From positions 1 to 64,000 of the forward strand of contig NZ_JAFREN010000014.1 of NCBI RefSeq assembly GCF_017377505.1: a stretch of DNA of 64,000 bases. Direction: 5' to 3'. This DNA comes from Enterococcus sp. DIV0212c (GTDB lineage: Bacteria > Bacillota > Bacilli > Lactobacillales > Enterococcaceae). The notes beneath the pieces were generated by a model, which worked only from the letters and a program-made list of their open reading frames with translations, had not been told where the DNA came from and searched no databases. Positions 6,735-14,470 of the stretch are shown piece by piece. Position 1 is the first letter of the stretch. The number at the start of each line of letters is the position of its first letter. The position numbers were made by a program, and so were the translations under genes.

Positions 6735-9071
6735 ATGAAAAAATTTACTATCTATCTAAGCTTAGCTGCAATCTCATTATCACTAACTGCTTGTAATCTC
6801 ACCCATACAAAAGCCAGCAGTAAAACGGAGAATTTGATCGTCAACAACGAAATCGAAAAAAATAAGACTTATGCTAAAACGGATTTTACTTTCGATGTCG
6901 ATCCTGAAACATTCACTGTAACGATCACTGAAAAAGGTGAAACAGCAGAAGTTTCTAAACCTCAAAAATCAAAAAAAGTTACTGATCTGAAAAAAAGTAA
7001 AAGCGAAGTCAGTTGGACCTATCCTGATGAGCAAATCAACGTCAAATTAAGAAAAGAAAAGAATCATTTAGCCGTAGCTCTCACAAGTTTATCTGACCAA
7101 GATACAACGTTTACATGGCCTAAATTAGACGCTAAAAATTATGTCTTACCAATCGCAGAAGGAAAAACGATTCCTAATGACCAAAAAGAATGGCTCGCTT
7201 ACTTTAAACAAAATGAAGAATTATCAATGAGTGAAGCTTTTTCCATGAGCTTTTTTACAACCAATCAAGAAACATTTGCCACAACTTTTGTGATGGACAA
7301 TACCTTTAATAGTGATCTTTTAACTAAAACTGAACCTCACCTTACGTTGGAAGCTAGCCATAATTTTATCGGCTTCGGCAAAAATAAAACCCAAAATTAT
7401 CGACTTTATGTTACTGATAATGATCCTGTCGCAATCGCAAAAACGTACCAAATGGATCGAATCGATTTGGGTGAATTCAAAACACTGGATGAAAAGGAAA
7501 AAGAAAATCCAGAAATCAAAAAAATGCGCGGTGCGATTCAAGTGTATTATTGGAACAGCCGAATTTTAACCACAGAAGATATTAAATGGGCAAAATTACC
7601 GCAAATGGTAGACCAACCAATTTTCCAATGGATCGGTGAATTGTTAGCTCAATATGGAGAAGACGGCTCTGAAGAATACCTGAAAGCGTTAGAAGCATTT
7701 AAAAATAATGAAGGCTATAAATATGAGAAAAACACGTTCTTAACCTCGATCAATTATGTACTGCTTTATCCACAATTTTATAATAAAGAGATCTTCAAAA
7801 ATCCGGATGCAGAAGCACAAAAACTGATCGATAAAGGCATCGACAAACTAAGTGAACAAGAACGTTACACATTAAATAAACATCTATTAGCTGGCGTTCT
7901 AGGTGATTTAACACCGCCGCTTGAACAATGGGGACAAGCAACTTCCTCTGACGTTTTCAAAGACATGAAAAAATCTGGCTTAGAAAATGCATGGATTGGT
8001 CTGCCAAATTGGGCCAATGGCTTGATGAACCCAGAAATGGTCAAAACAGCCGCTGATGAAGGTTACCTAATTGGTCCTTATGATTCATATCAATCGATCC
8101 AAGAAAATGCTAGCATCGATTGGAATACGGCCTCTTTCCCTAATAAAAATTTATATGAAAATGCGACAGTCACTAAGAAAAATGGTGAAAAAGTTGCTGG
8201 TTTCTTGGGCAAAGGTCGTAAGCTTAACCCAACACAAATTTTTCCTGATGTAGAAGAACGTTTTACAGGAATCATGCAGAATAAAATTCCATTCAATTCT
8301 TGGTTTCTAGATACAGATGCTGCTGGTGAAATCTATAATGACTACAGCCCTGACCACTTGACGACACAAAGTGAAGATGTTGCCGGACGTTTAAAACGAA
8401 TGGATTATTTTAATCAAAATGGTTTAGTTGTCGGTTCAGAAGGCGGAAATGACTTTGCTTCAAAAGATATGGTTTTTGCTCACGGCATCGAAACACCTGT
8501 CATTATGTGGTCAGATCCTGATATGCGTGAAAACAAAGAAAGTGAATATTATGTGGGAAGCTACGCTGCATTAGACGGTGGAATTCCAACTAAATATAAA
8601 AAAGTTGTCCCGATCAAAGAAGAATATAAAGCAATTTACACTGATCCAGTTTATTCTTTGCCACTCTATAAGCTCGTTTACAACCGTTCTGTGATCACTT
8701 CTCATCAATGGGAATGGGATAGTTACAAGATTAAGAACCAAGTCGGTGAACGCCGCATGAAGGAGTATTTATACAATACTCCACCAATGATGCATATCGA
8801 CAAAACTGCTTGGGAAGAACATAAACAAGATATTTCAGAAAATGCCAAAATTTGGAGTCCTTTCCAAAAAGCAGCATTACAACATGAGATGACTGATTTT
8901 AAAGTCTTAACAGATGATCGTTTAGTCCAAAAAACTGACTTTGGTGAGAAATTATCTGTGATTGCTAATTTTTCTGATACTGATTACGATGCAGATGGCG
9001 TTAAAGTTTCCAGTCATACGGCGTTGATCATTAATGATGGCAAGGAAACTGTTGTAAAAACTGAAGGTTAA
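6735..9071 (+). CDS. Large surface lipoprotein, glycoside-hydrolase-like (DUF5696 type)
   Basis: This 778-residue precursor has a lipoprotein signal ending in LSLTAC, so Cys20 should be lipidated and the protein held on the outer face of the membrane. The N-terminal part (to about residue 240) looks beta-rich. The central part has stretches that resemble a glycoside-hydrolase barrel: NAWIGLPNW, NSWFLDTDAAGE with Asp526/Asp528, and VVGSEGGNDF with Glu569, which would be reasonable catalytic acids. I recall similar Firmicutes proteins being assigned to DUF5696; substrate and activity are unknown and the catalytic assignment is inference. The gene stands alone behind repeat A and carries the motif shared with the two-component locus, so it is likely in that regulon. 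Confidence 0.6.
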   Translation: MKKFTIYLSLAAISLSLTACNLTHTKASSKTENLIVNNEIEKNKTYAKTDFTFDVDPETFTVTITEKGETAEVSKPQKSKKVTDLKKSKSEVSWTYPDEQINVKLRKEKNHLAVALTSLSDQDTTFTWPKLDAKNYVLPIAEGKTIPNDQKEWLAYFKQNEELSMSEAFSMSFFTTNQETFATTFVMDNTFNSDLLTKTEPHLTLEASHNFIGFGKNKTQNYRLYVTDNDPVAIAKTYQMDRIDLGEFKTLDEKEKENPEIKKMRGAIQVYYWNSRILTTEDIKWAKLPQMVDQPIFQWIGELLAQYGEDGSEEYLKALEAFKNNEGYKYEKNTFLTSINYVLLYPQFYNKEIFKNPDAEAQKLIDKGIDKLSEQERYTLNKHLLAGVLGDLTPPLEQWGQATSSDVFKDMKKSGLENAWIGLPNWANGLMNPEMVKTAADEGYLIGPYDSYQSIQENASIDWNTASFPNKNLYENATVTKKNGEKVAGFLGKGRKLNPTQIFPDVEERFTGIMQNKIPFNSWFLDTDAAGEIYNDYSPDHLTTQSEDVAGRLKRMDYFNQNGLVVGSEGGNDFASKDMVFAHGIETPVIMWSDPDMRENKESEYYVGSYAALDGGIPTKYKKVVPIKEEYKAIYTDPVYSLPLYKLVYNRSVITSHQWEWDSYKIKNQVGERRMKEYLYNTPPMMHIDKTAWEEHKQDISENAKIWSPFQKAALQHEMTDFKVLTDDRLVQKTDFGEKLSVIANFSDTDYDADGVKVSSHTALIINDGKETVVKTEG

Positions 9072-9078
9072 ACCCAAT

Positions 9079-9190
9079 AGGTTGAGACAGAAGCTAATTT
9101 CTCCGAGGAATTGCTTCTGCTCCCACCATTTATTCGCATTTAGAGCCCGAAACAAAACTGATTTTTAGTTTTGTCCCGGGCTCTTCTTTT
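9079..9190 (+). terminator. Element B copy 3 ending in a rho-independent terminator
   Basis: GTTGAGACAGAAGC, GCTTCTGCTCCCA and ATTTATTCGCATTTAGAGCC are shared with the element B copies at 15-168 and 6281-6460. The last part folds into a strong hairpin (GAGCCCG at 9143-9149 with CGGGCTC at 9177-9183, and ACAAAACT with AGTTTTGT inside) followed by TTCTTTTT. It ends the lipoprotein transcript. Confidence 0.8.
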
Positions 9191-10272
9191 TAATTTTTCA
9201 ACTTAAACGTCATCTCAACTGGGTTATGATCCGAGTTTTTAAATTCAGCATCTATCACTTTTCCACTCACATTTTCGACATTATCTGAAATGATAAATCC
9301 ATCGATCAAGGCTACAAATGACTCCCCTTTTTTATAAGGTTTATCTAAATTACGAACGGAAGGCACCGGATTGGTTACCTCACTTAATTCAGCTACTTGC
9401 AAATTTTTCGGCAACTCTTTTTTAGGAAACGGCTGCAGCCATGTATATTCTTCTGTTGTATCATTTTTAAAGGTCTCAGTGGAAGAATCCAGTAAGTCAT
9501 GATTAAAATCGCCACCGCCAACAACGTAATTTCCTTTTTTATATTCATTTTCCATATGATCGAATAATTTATGGACTTGTTCTTTTTGAATCTGTTGATC
9601 TTTGATATATGCAGATAAATGAACGTTATACAGCATCAGATATTTGCCATTTTCAACTGGAATTTTTGACACAGTAAACGCACGATCTAAATCAAAAAAT
9701 TTATTAAAATTCGTTTCGATCGGTAAGCTGTAACGAGTACTTGCTTCTACTTCTTTATTACTTAAGGTCAGGATGCCTGATTTTGATTTGCCGATTGGAT
9801 CTAGAATAGGATACATCAAAAACGCTGAATTATAATTTGTGGCAAATACACTAGAATAGTCATTAAATTGCTGCGTAATCTGCGCTACTTCATCTACTCC
9901 ACGGCTGCGAGTCGCTTTTTCATCAACTTCTTGGAATAAGGCGAAATCTGGATTGATGATTCTCGTTGTATCGCTCACTCCAGAAATGTTTTCGACAACA
10001 CTTTCTTTACTGACCGCCTTTGATTGTTTGCCACCATCCATGAAAAATGTATAATCAGGCGTATAAGAACCGTAACCAATATTGAAGGTGGAGATTTTAT
10101 ATTCTTTGTTTGTTGCTGCTTGTTTTGCCTTTGCTTTTTGATTGGTTTCGATCGAAATGTCATCAGTGATTCTAGAATAGCTAAAATAAACATAGCCTAC
10201 ATAAGCTAAAATAATTGCGATGAAAATAGCTAGAATACCTAAAAAAAATTTAATACTTTTTTTTAAATTCAT
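9190..10272 (-). CDS. Membrane-anchored endonuclease/exonuclease/phosphatase-family hydrolase
   Basis: This 360-residue protein has one N-terminal membrane helix (about residues 8-30) and then an EEP fold facing outward. The metal and catalytic motifs are recognisable: STFNIGYG with the metal-binding Asn, FALFQEVDE with Glu, YNVHLSAY, GGGDFNHDLL with the Asp/Asn pair, a DGFIIS segment, and the final NSDHNPVEM with the catalytic Asp-His. The superfamily includes nucleases, sphingomyelinases and inositol-phosphate phosphatases, and the substrate cannot be chosen from sequence. Basic start and hydrophobic anchor suggest an extracytoplasmic site. The next gene upstream (10288-10743) is only 15 bases away on the same strand. 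Confidence 0.75.
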   Translation of the reverse strand: MNLKKSIKFFLGILAIFIAIILAYVGYVYFSYSRITDDISIETNQKAKAKQAATNKEYKISTFNIGYGSYTPDYTFFMDGGKQSKAVSKESVVENISGVSDTTRIINPDFALFQEVDEKATRSRGVDEVAQITQQFNDYSSVFATNYNSAFLMYPILDPIGKSKSGILTLSNKEVEASTRYSLPIETNFNKFFDLDRAFTVSKIPVENGKYLMLYNVHLSAYIKDQQIQKEQVHKLFDHMENEYKKGNYVVGGGDFNHDLLDSSTETFKNDTTEEYTWLQPFPKKELPKNLQVAELSEVTNPVPSVRNLDKPYKKGESFVALIDGFIISDNVENVSGKVIDAEFKNSDHNPVEMTFKLKN

Positions 10273-10287
10273 TATTGTCTCAACTTC

Positions 10288-10743
10288 CTACTTTGTATTT
10301 TCTTCCATTCTACAATATGGACAAACTGTTTCATTTGAAGGCATCGGTGCTCCACAAAAATAACAGATTTTATTTCCTACTTTGTTAGTTTTATTTTGTG
10401 TTCCAATAGCAACTTCTTTTTGGACATCTTTTGTCACTGTAGCTCGGGTGACTTTATGTTTATCTTCGACAGATTGCTTTTTTGGTTCTGGTTCTCTATA
10501 AAAAAGGCTTGTAACCGCATCAAATAGACCGATCCAGATAAGTATCTCACTATCCATACCACTAAAAACAAAAATATATAGGAAAAGTAAAATACCACCC
10601 GAAATAAAATCTCGGTTTAATATTCTCGGAATGCCTGTTGCACCAAGAAGTAAAGCAAGAAGAAAAGTATATCTAGGTTTCAAGTTATACAACAAACCAG
10701 CTCTTTTGATCATAAATAGATTATCTTTTATAAACTGCCACAT
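10288..10743 (-). CDS. Small membrane protein with C-terminal zinc ribbon
   Basis: This 151-residue protein has hydrophobic segments at about residues 25-45 and 55-85 and a charged linker. It ends in a double CxxC zinc ribbon (CYFCGAP...CPYC, ten residues between the pairs). The frame opens seven codons earlier, but a GGGGG stretch nine bases before the ATG at 10743 favours this start. It is probably co-transcribed with the EEP-family gene that follows. Zinc-ribbon membrane proteins of this kind are common in Firmicutes and mostly uncharacterised. Confidence 0.6.
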   Translation of the reverse strand: MWQFIKDNLFMIKRAGLLYNLKPRYTFLLALLLGATGIPRILNRDFISGGILLFLYIFVFSGMDSEILIWIGLFDAVTSLFYREPEPKKQSVEDKHKVTRATVTKDVQKEVAIGTQNKTNKVGNKICYFCGAPMPSNETVCPYCRMEENTK

Positions 10744-10844
10744 TTTTCTTTTCCCCCAACACATTTTTATCTTTTTAACGTAAGGTCCATTATAAACATA
10801 AAATTGGTTTGGTTCAATATGGTGTATAATAGCAAGAAAATCAT

Positions 10845-10907
10845 TTATATATATGTATCAGCAGGCACACCTATAAGTTCTGTCATTTCTTTGATTGTCA
10901 TATACAT
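10845..10907 (-). pseudogene. Remnant of a MerR-family regulator gene (N-terminus only)
   Basis: A 20-codon frame preceded by AGGTGAGGTG encodes MYMTIKEMTELIGVPADTYI and then stops. The first 18 residues are the helix-turn-helix beginning of MerR-type regulators (compare IHEFSEMTGLTPYTLRFYE of the intact MerR gene at 13907). The rest of the gene is missing. The ribosome binding site is intact, so a short peptide may still be made. I regard it as decay after a deletion. Confidence 0.55.
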
Positions 10908-11038
10908 CACCTCACCTTTAATTCAAATCGTTAACCAAGGAGAGTATAAACCTGTAAGTGGAATGAACTGATGTTGCACAATATCTACGTGGTTCTCGAA
11001 GTTAAACACTTCCGTTCTAACCTCCGAAAAGAGATTTT

Positions 11039-11587
11039 TTATTTATTTTTCTGTACAAGCTCTGCTAACTTAGTGACCGTGTTAGCATTTCTAATCGTAA
11101 TTCGACTATACATTTTTGTTCCAACGATTTTTGACCAGCGACTTCTTGAAAATGTTTTGATTGGTGCTGACCAGAAAATCACTCGTTCATGATAGGCGAC
11201 TTTTTCATATTCGGCTTTTGCTTCACCAACGGATGCGATAACTTCTTCTGTTGTCGTCGGTGCAATCACAAAAATCACATTATGCTTTGATTCTTGATCT
11301 GTATTCCACCATTTCGGCATGTGTTCCAGCGCTTCCAGTAACATTGCGCTAGGTACAATCGTCACAGTGATCTGCAAGCCAAACTCTGATTCGATCAGCG
11401 CTTCGCATTCTTTAGTCAACTGTATAATATCCTTTATTTCACTAGAAAAAATAACATTGCCACTATTCAAATATGTACTGACCTTTGTAAAGCCATGTTG
11501 TTCAAAACGCTCTTTCAGTTGTGCCATGACCACACGATTTTTACCGCCGACATTGACACCGCGTAATAAAGCAATGTAAGTTGCCAT
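11039..11587 (-). CDS. DUF1697-family protein
   Basis: This 182-residue protein has the hallmarks of DUF1697: the start MATYIALLRGVNVGGKNRV, the TYLNSGNVIFSS segment near residue 40, and W-x-K-I-V-GT-x-MYSR-x-T-x-RN close to the end. The family is widespread in bacteria, cytoplasmic and without an established activity. It is a single gene with a good ribosome binding site (AGGAGGGAC). The intergenic DNA downstream (10908-11038) holds only the MerR remnant's upstream region and an unassigned open stretch. Confidence 0.85.
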   Translation of the reverse strand: MATYIALLRGVNVGGKNRVVMAQLKERFEQHGFTKVSTYLNSGNVIFSSEIKDIIQLTKECEALIESEFGLQITVTIVPSAMLLEALEHMPKWWNTDQESKHNVIFVIAPTTTEEVIASVGEAKAEYEKVAYHERVIFWSAPIKTFSRSRWSKIVGTKMYSRITIRNANTVTKLAELVQKNK

Positions 11588-11711
11588 TTTTTAGTCCCTC
11601 CTATTTTTCACGATTCAATTCACTACTATTCAGCTTAAAGCAAATAGTTTCTTCAATCCTACTCTTATATTATAATAAAGAAAATCATTACTAGGAAGAA
11701 AAGAGGACGGA

Positions 11712-12086
11712 ATGATGAAAGATATCAATGAATTCTTCGCCAATATCAGCGAACCCGAGCATCGCAAACGTTTAGAAGAACTGTTTGAGTGGACAATGAA
11801 AAGTTATCCTGAGTTTAAAGTGGTCATAAAATGGAATCAACCGATGTTTACTGATCATGACACATTTATTATTGCTTACAGCACTGCAAAGAAACACCTT
11901 TCGATTGCTCCAGAAACAGTAACAATTGCCGCCTTCAAAGATGACATTGAAAAATCTGGATATCAACACACCGATAATATTATCAAAATAACGTGGGATC
12001 AGCCGATTGATTTTTCATTATTGAAAAAAATAATCGATTATAACGTTCAAGAGAAACTACATTATACAAAATTTTGGCGGGAATAG
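11712..12086 (+). CDS. YdhG/DUF1801-type protein (frataxin-like fold)
   Basis: This 124-residue protein matches the YdhG/DUF1801 family: EWTMKSYPEFKVVIKWNQPMF near residues 26-46, KKHLSIAPE, and the final KLHYTKFWRE. The Bacillus subtilis relative YdhG (Fra) has been described as an iron chaperone for Fe-S cluster and haem assembly; transfer of that role is inference. Start at the first of two ATGs, with AGAGGACGGA upstream. It is transcribed alone, divergent from the DUF1697 gene, and followed by a hairpin at 12219-12258. Confidence 0.75.
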   Translation: MMKDINEFFANISEPEHRKRLEELFEWTMKSYPEFKVVIKWNQPMFTDHDTFIIAYSTAKKHLSIAPETVTIAAFKDDIEKSGYQHTDNIIKITWDQPIDFSLLKKIIDYNVQEKLHYTKFWRE

Positions 12087-12218
12087 ATGACAGACTTTAA
12101 TTCAAAAAAGTATTATCCATAAGAATTTTTTGAAGTGGTAATTTCATAATAAATAGTTTATTATTTGTGCATAGAGCAATAGAACATTTATCTTCCCCAA
12201 AGATAAAATAAAAATCGA

Positions 12219-12262
12219 GAAGCTGAGATATAACCTCTTAGAGTTATATTTCAGCTTCTTTA
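12219..12262 (+). terminator. Hairpin terminator after the YdhG-like gene
   Basis: GAAGCTGAGATATAAC (from 12219) pairs with GTTATATTTCAGCTTC (to 12258), followed by TTTAAA. The weak T run makes termination efficiency uncertain. It belongs to the recurring AACTC...GAGTT hairpin type. Confidence 0.6.
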
Positions 12263-12580
12263 AATCTGAAATTGATTTTAACTTAGTTTATCCGCTTAAG
12301 TGTTATTCTTCCAGAATTATTTTTTCACCTTCTAATAATTTTCATCCATCAACTCAGCTTTTTTTCCAATAAATTGTATAGACAAATGAAGTAGCGCTTC
12401 TGCTAAATCAACATACCGAACAAAAGATTAAGAATTCCTTTAGGTAAAAACAAAGCTATACTTGTAATCTACCTCAAAATTTCCACTCTCTTCCTGTTAT
12501 TTTTAACTATTTCGAAAAATTATATTGACTATACTCCTCTCTTTAAGTTAAGATAATATTACAAAACTAAATAAAAAAAA
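12263..12580. other. Gene-free stretch before the tandem RNAs
   Basis: I see no protein gene here. A possible weak promoter for the first RNA copy is TTGACT (12525-12530), 18 bases, then TAAGAT (12549-12554) on the plus strand. Confidence 0.4.
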
Positions 12581-12797
12581 GGCGCCCTGCAGGAGGACAG
12601 CAAATCATCCCGCAGAGCCCTGTATTATCAGCACGAACTAATAATACAAGTTGCCTCCGTCAATATGTTATTGACTATCCTTATTGTACTAAAAGTAAGA
12701 AAAGATTACTAGTCTTTTTTACTCATTCGATAGATTTAGTTAATGTTTATTTACTGAACGCTTCATGGTATTAGTTTCTGACTAATACCATTTTTTA
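12581..12797 (+). ncRNA. Structured small RNA, tandem copy 1 (family not recognised)
   Basis: A 75-base domain (12581-12655) is closed by a short stem, GGCG (12581-12584) with TGCC (12652-12655). It contains two hairpins: P2 (12585-12594 with 12608-12617; loop GGACAGCAAATC plus one base) and P3 (GTATTATCAG with CTAATAATAC around CACGAA). A GTCAATA/TATTGAC hairpin follows at 12659-12675, and a 10-bp terminator stem (12765-12774 with 12782-12791) with six T ends the unit. A second copy with the same 75-base length lies 265 bp downstream. Three P2 base pairs change on both sides between the copies, which argues for selection on RNA structure. No Shine-Dalgarno-preceded reading frame is inside. 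Transcription has not been shown. Confidence 0.65.
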
Positions 12798-12845
12798 TGT
12801 TTTGGATTTACTACTAGATAATTAGAGCGAAAAACAAAATAAATA

Positions 12846-13067
12846 GGCACTCTGTAAAAGGACAGCAAATCCGTTCACAGAGCCCTGTATCATCAGCACG
12901 AACTGATCATACAAGTTGCCCAAGTCAATGCGCATTGACTTATTCATTTTACCTAAAATTTGTAAGAAATACTAGTGTTTTTTTGCAAATTTTATGATTT
13001 GGATAAATTAATGATTATTCATTGCACTTTTGCACGGTATTGGTTGGTGACCAATGCCGTATTTTTT
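12846..13067 (+). ncRNA. Structured small RNA, tandem copy 2
   Basis: It has the same architecture as the copy at 12581. GGCA (12846-12849) pairs with TGCC (12917-12920). P2 is CTCTGT (12850-12855) with ACAGAG (12877-12882), extended by two A-T pairs where copy 1 has G-C. The loop GGACAGCAAATC is identical and P3 again surrounds CACGAA. It is followed by a perfect 20-bp palindrome AAGTCAATGCGCATTGACTT (12922-12941) and an 11-bp terminator stem (13034-13044 with 13050-13060) ending in ATTTTTT. Sequence between the domain and terminator is only loosely conserved. Confidence 0.65.
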
Positions 13068-13084
13068 CGCTCTTTTTATAAATA

Positions 13085-13139
13085 GTAAACACCAAGTTCT
13101 CCTTTTTCTAACACATTTTTTTCATCTCTTGGTGTTTAC
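13085..13139. repeat. 12-bp perfect inverted repeat with 31-base loop
   Basis: GTAAACACCAAG (13085-13096) is the exact complement of CTTGGTGTTTAC (13128-13139). No T run follows on either strand, so it is not a standard terminator. It lies just after the second small RNA. Confidence 0.6.
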
Positions 13140-13310
13140 AACCTGGCATTACTGGAATCAAACGTTCACCTTACTCTACCCGTTCAGTCTAAAAAAAGGT
13201 GTGCTACGTCAATGCGTAAAAAATAAAAAGTAAAATATGCAAACAAAAATTTTTCTAGATCTACCGACTGAATGGAAAAAGTAGCGAATGATTCTTTGTA
13301 AGCCAGTATC

Positions 13311-13346
13311 ACCAAGAATCTGACTGGCGGAAAGCAGATTCTTGGT
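13311..13346. repeat. 12-bp perfect inverted repeat
   Basis: ACCAAGAATCTG (13311-13322) pairs with CAGATTCTTGGT (13335-13346) around a 12-base loop. It is part of a cluster of dyads with no coding sequence around them. Confidence 0.6.
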
Positions 13347-13353
13347 TTCAAAC

Positions 13354-13385
13354 AAAAAATAGGAGGTTTTGCAGAGCCTCTTATT
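13354..13385 (-). terminator. Possible minus-strand terminator
   Basis: On the minus strand AATAAGAGG pairs with CCTCCTATT (one mismatch) and is followed by TTTTTTG. There is no recognised gene for it to terminate, which suggests either an unannotated minus-strand transcript or a remnant. Confidence 0.45.
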
Positions 13386-13386
13386 T

Positions 13387-13473
13387 CAAACAGCTGTTTA
13401 ATCCCATACAACTATTCCTTTGAAAAATAACCATACCAACCATTTCTCTACCAAAAGGTTAAACAGCTGTTTG
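13387..13473. repeat. 15-bp perfect inverted repeat of a palindromic core
   Basis: CAAACAGCTGTTTAA (13387-13401) is exactly complementary to TTAAACAGCTGTTTG (13459-13473). Each arm contains the self-complementary AAACAGCTGTTT. Five T follow the right arm on the plus strand. The loop is 57 bases. Confidence 0.6.
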
Positions 13474-13842
13474 TTTTTATATAAAGATAATTTACTAGAA
13501 AAGCTCTAATGAAGTAGCTATATATAATATCCCCAATCAGATAGATCATACAGCTCTAGAACGTTTCATACTAGATAAACTGAATTTAATTCTAACATAA
13601 GAACAGATTATTATGCCACACGTTATACTTATTTTTTTTTAATACCTCATCTCAATTATGGCTTAATACAGCTATTTAGATATACATTTACTAATACTAG
13701 AAGGCACATTATTAACTGACGATTTTACTTTGGAGTCTTATTTATCTAAATTTTATACATATTAGCGGATGGTATCAGCTATTACAATATGCTTTATTCA
13801 TACAACAGCATACATCCTAATAGTTATTTTACATTTTATTTT
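13474..13842. other. AT-rich gene-free stretch
   Basis: No reading frame with a ribosome binding site, RNA motif or strong repeat was seen between the inverted-repeat cluster and the MerR promoter. Confidence 0.5.
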
Positions 13843-13873
13843 TTGACTTAGAGTTCACTTTACATGATAGAAT
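13843..13873 (+). promoter_or_regulatory. MerR-type promoter with 19-bp spacer
   Basis: TTGACT (13843-13848) and TAGAAT (13868-13873) are 19 bases apart, the overlong spacer typical of promoters activated by MerR regulators. The spacer begins with a TAGAGTTCACTTTA dyad like the operators of AdhR-type MerR proteins. The regulator gene directly downstream is probably autoregulated. Confidence 0.7.
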
Positions 13874-13906
13874 AGATGTAAGTAATTATCTAGGAGGTAA
13901 CTTTTT

Positions 13907-14269
13907 ATGGCTTATAAAATTCACGAATTTTCAGAAATGACTGGTCTTACACCCTATACTCTGCGCTTTTACGAAAAAGAGGGCTTGATCACGGTTAAAA
14001 GAGATCTGAATAATATTCGGATTTATGATGACCGTAATAAAGAATGGATCGATTTTTTTATGCATTTGAAAAAAACAGGTATGACGATCGAGGATTTAAA
14101 ACAATACTTGGTTTGGTGGCATGAAGGAGATTCTACGAATCAAAATCGATTGGATTTATTGAAGAAGCAAAAAGAGATTGCTTTAAGTGAAATGAAGCAG
14201 ATTCAAGAAGGTATTGACATGCTTGATTATAAAATTGATGTTTATACAAAAAGAGTACAGGGAAACTAA
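13907..14269 (+). CDS. MerR-family transcriptional regulator
   Basis: This 120-residue regulator has a winged helix-turn-helix at residues 1-70 (IHEFSEMTGLTPYTLRFYEKEGLI, then R-x-Y-x-D) and a coiled-coil dimerisation helix in residues 80-118. It has no cysteine pair in the C-terminal part, so metal sensing is unlikely. It resembles the AdhR/YfmP type that responds to electrophiles or aldehydes, but no target gene is adjacent. It has TAGGAGG at good spacing and a 19-bp-spacer promoter with an inverted operator just upstream, consistent with autoregulation. It is followed by a strong terminator at 14271-14312. Confidence 0.85.
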   Translation: MAYKIHEFSEMTGLTPYTLRFYEKEGLITVKRDLNNIRIYDDRNKEWIDFFMHLKKTGMTIEDLKQYLVWWHEGDSTNQNRLDLLKKQKEIALSEMKQIQEGIDMLDYKIDVYTKRVQGN

Positions 14270-14270
14270 A

Positions 14271-14312
14271 AAAAGCCTATCAAAACTATTTATTAGTTTT
14301 GATAGGCTTTTA
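14271..14312. terminator. Bidirectional terminator between merR-type gene and rlmD unit
   Basis: AAAGCCTATCAAAACTA pairs perfectly with TAGTTTTGATAGGCTTT around a five-base loop, with A and T runs on both sides, so it can end both convergent transcripts. Confidence 0.88.
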
Positions 14313-14341
14313 AAAATTGTTTTCAGGCACTATTCCTAAAT

Positions 14342-14470
14342 CTATTTATTATAAATTTTTGGACCTTTACGCATGTTTCTACGGTCATTTTTAGGCTTCT
14401 CCATTTTTTCAGAGCGGCCTCCGCCTTGTTTCTTCTTGATCAATTCTAACATTTTTTTCTTTGTATCCAT
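14342..14470 (-). CDS. Small basic protein (42 aa) coupled to rlmD
   Basis: The frame starts at an ATG whose A is shared with the TAA of rlmD (TAATG). It encodes 42 residues, about a third of them Lys or Arg (MDTKKKMLELIKKKQGGGRS at the start, MRKGPKIYNK at the end), with a GGG turn in the middle. It is followed by the shared terminator at 14271-14312. The coupling, composition and end before a terminator make it a real gene despite its size. The product should be cytoplasmic and could bind RNA or ribosomes, fitting its neighbour. I do not recognise a named family. Confidence 0.65.
   Translation of the reverse strand: MDTKKKMLELIKKKQGGGRSEKMEKPKNDRRNMRKGPKIYNK

Noticed and set aside
10923..11021. 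Open 33-codon stretch on the minus strand upstream of the MerR remnant.
   Set aside because: It has no convincing start codon and SD combination. At most it is a fragment of a lost gene.
12846..12934. Minus-strand promoter-like TTGACT and TATGAT in the second small RNA.
   Set aside because: The spacing is only 11 bases, and the boxes are explained by the conserved RNA structure.
12581..13067. Possible Fst/par-type toxin-antitoxin locus, suggested by tandem small RNAs with terminators.
   Set aside because: No hydrophobic reading frame of about 30 codons with a ribosome binding site lies on either strand. Two 15-codon frames after the domain (starting at 12665 and 12928) lack an SD and are dissimilar.
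13184..13411. Open frame of 75 codons on the minus strand.
   Set aside because: It has no ribosome binding site, runs through three inverted repeats and a terminator, and resembles no protein.
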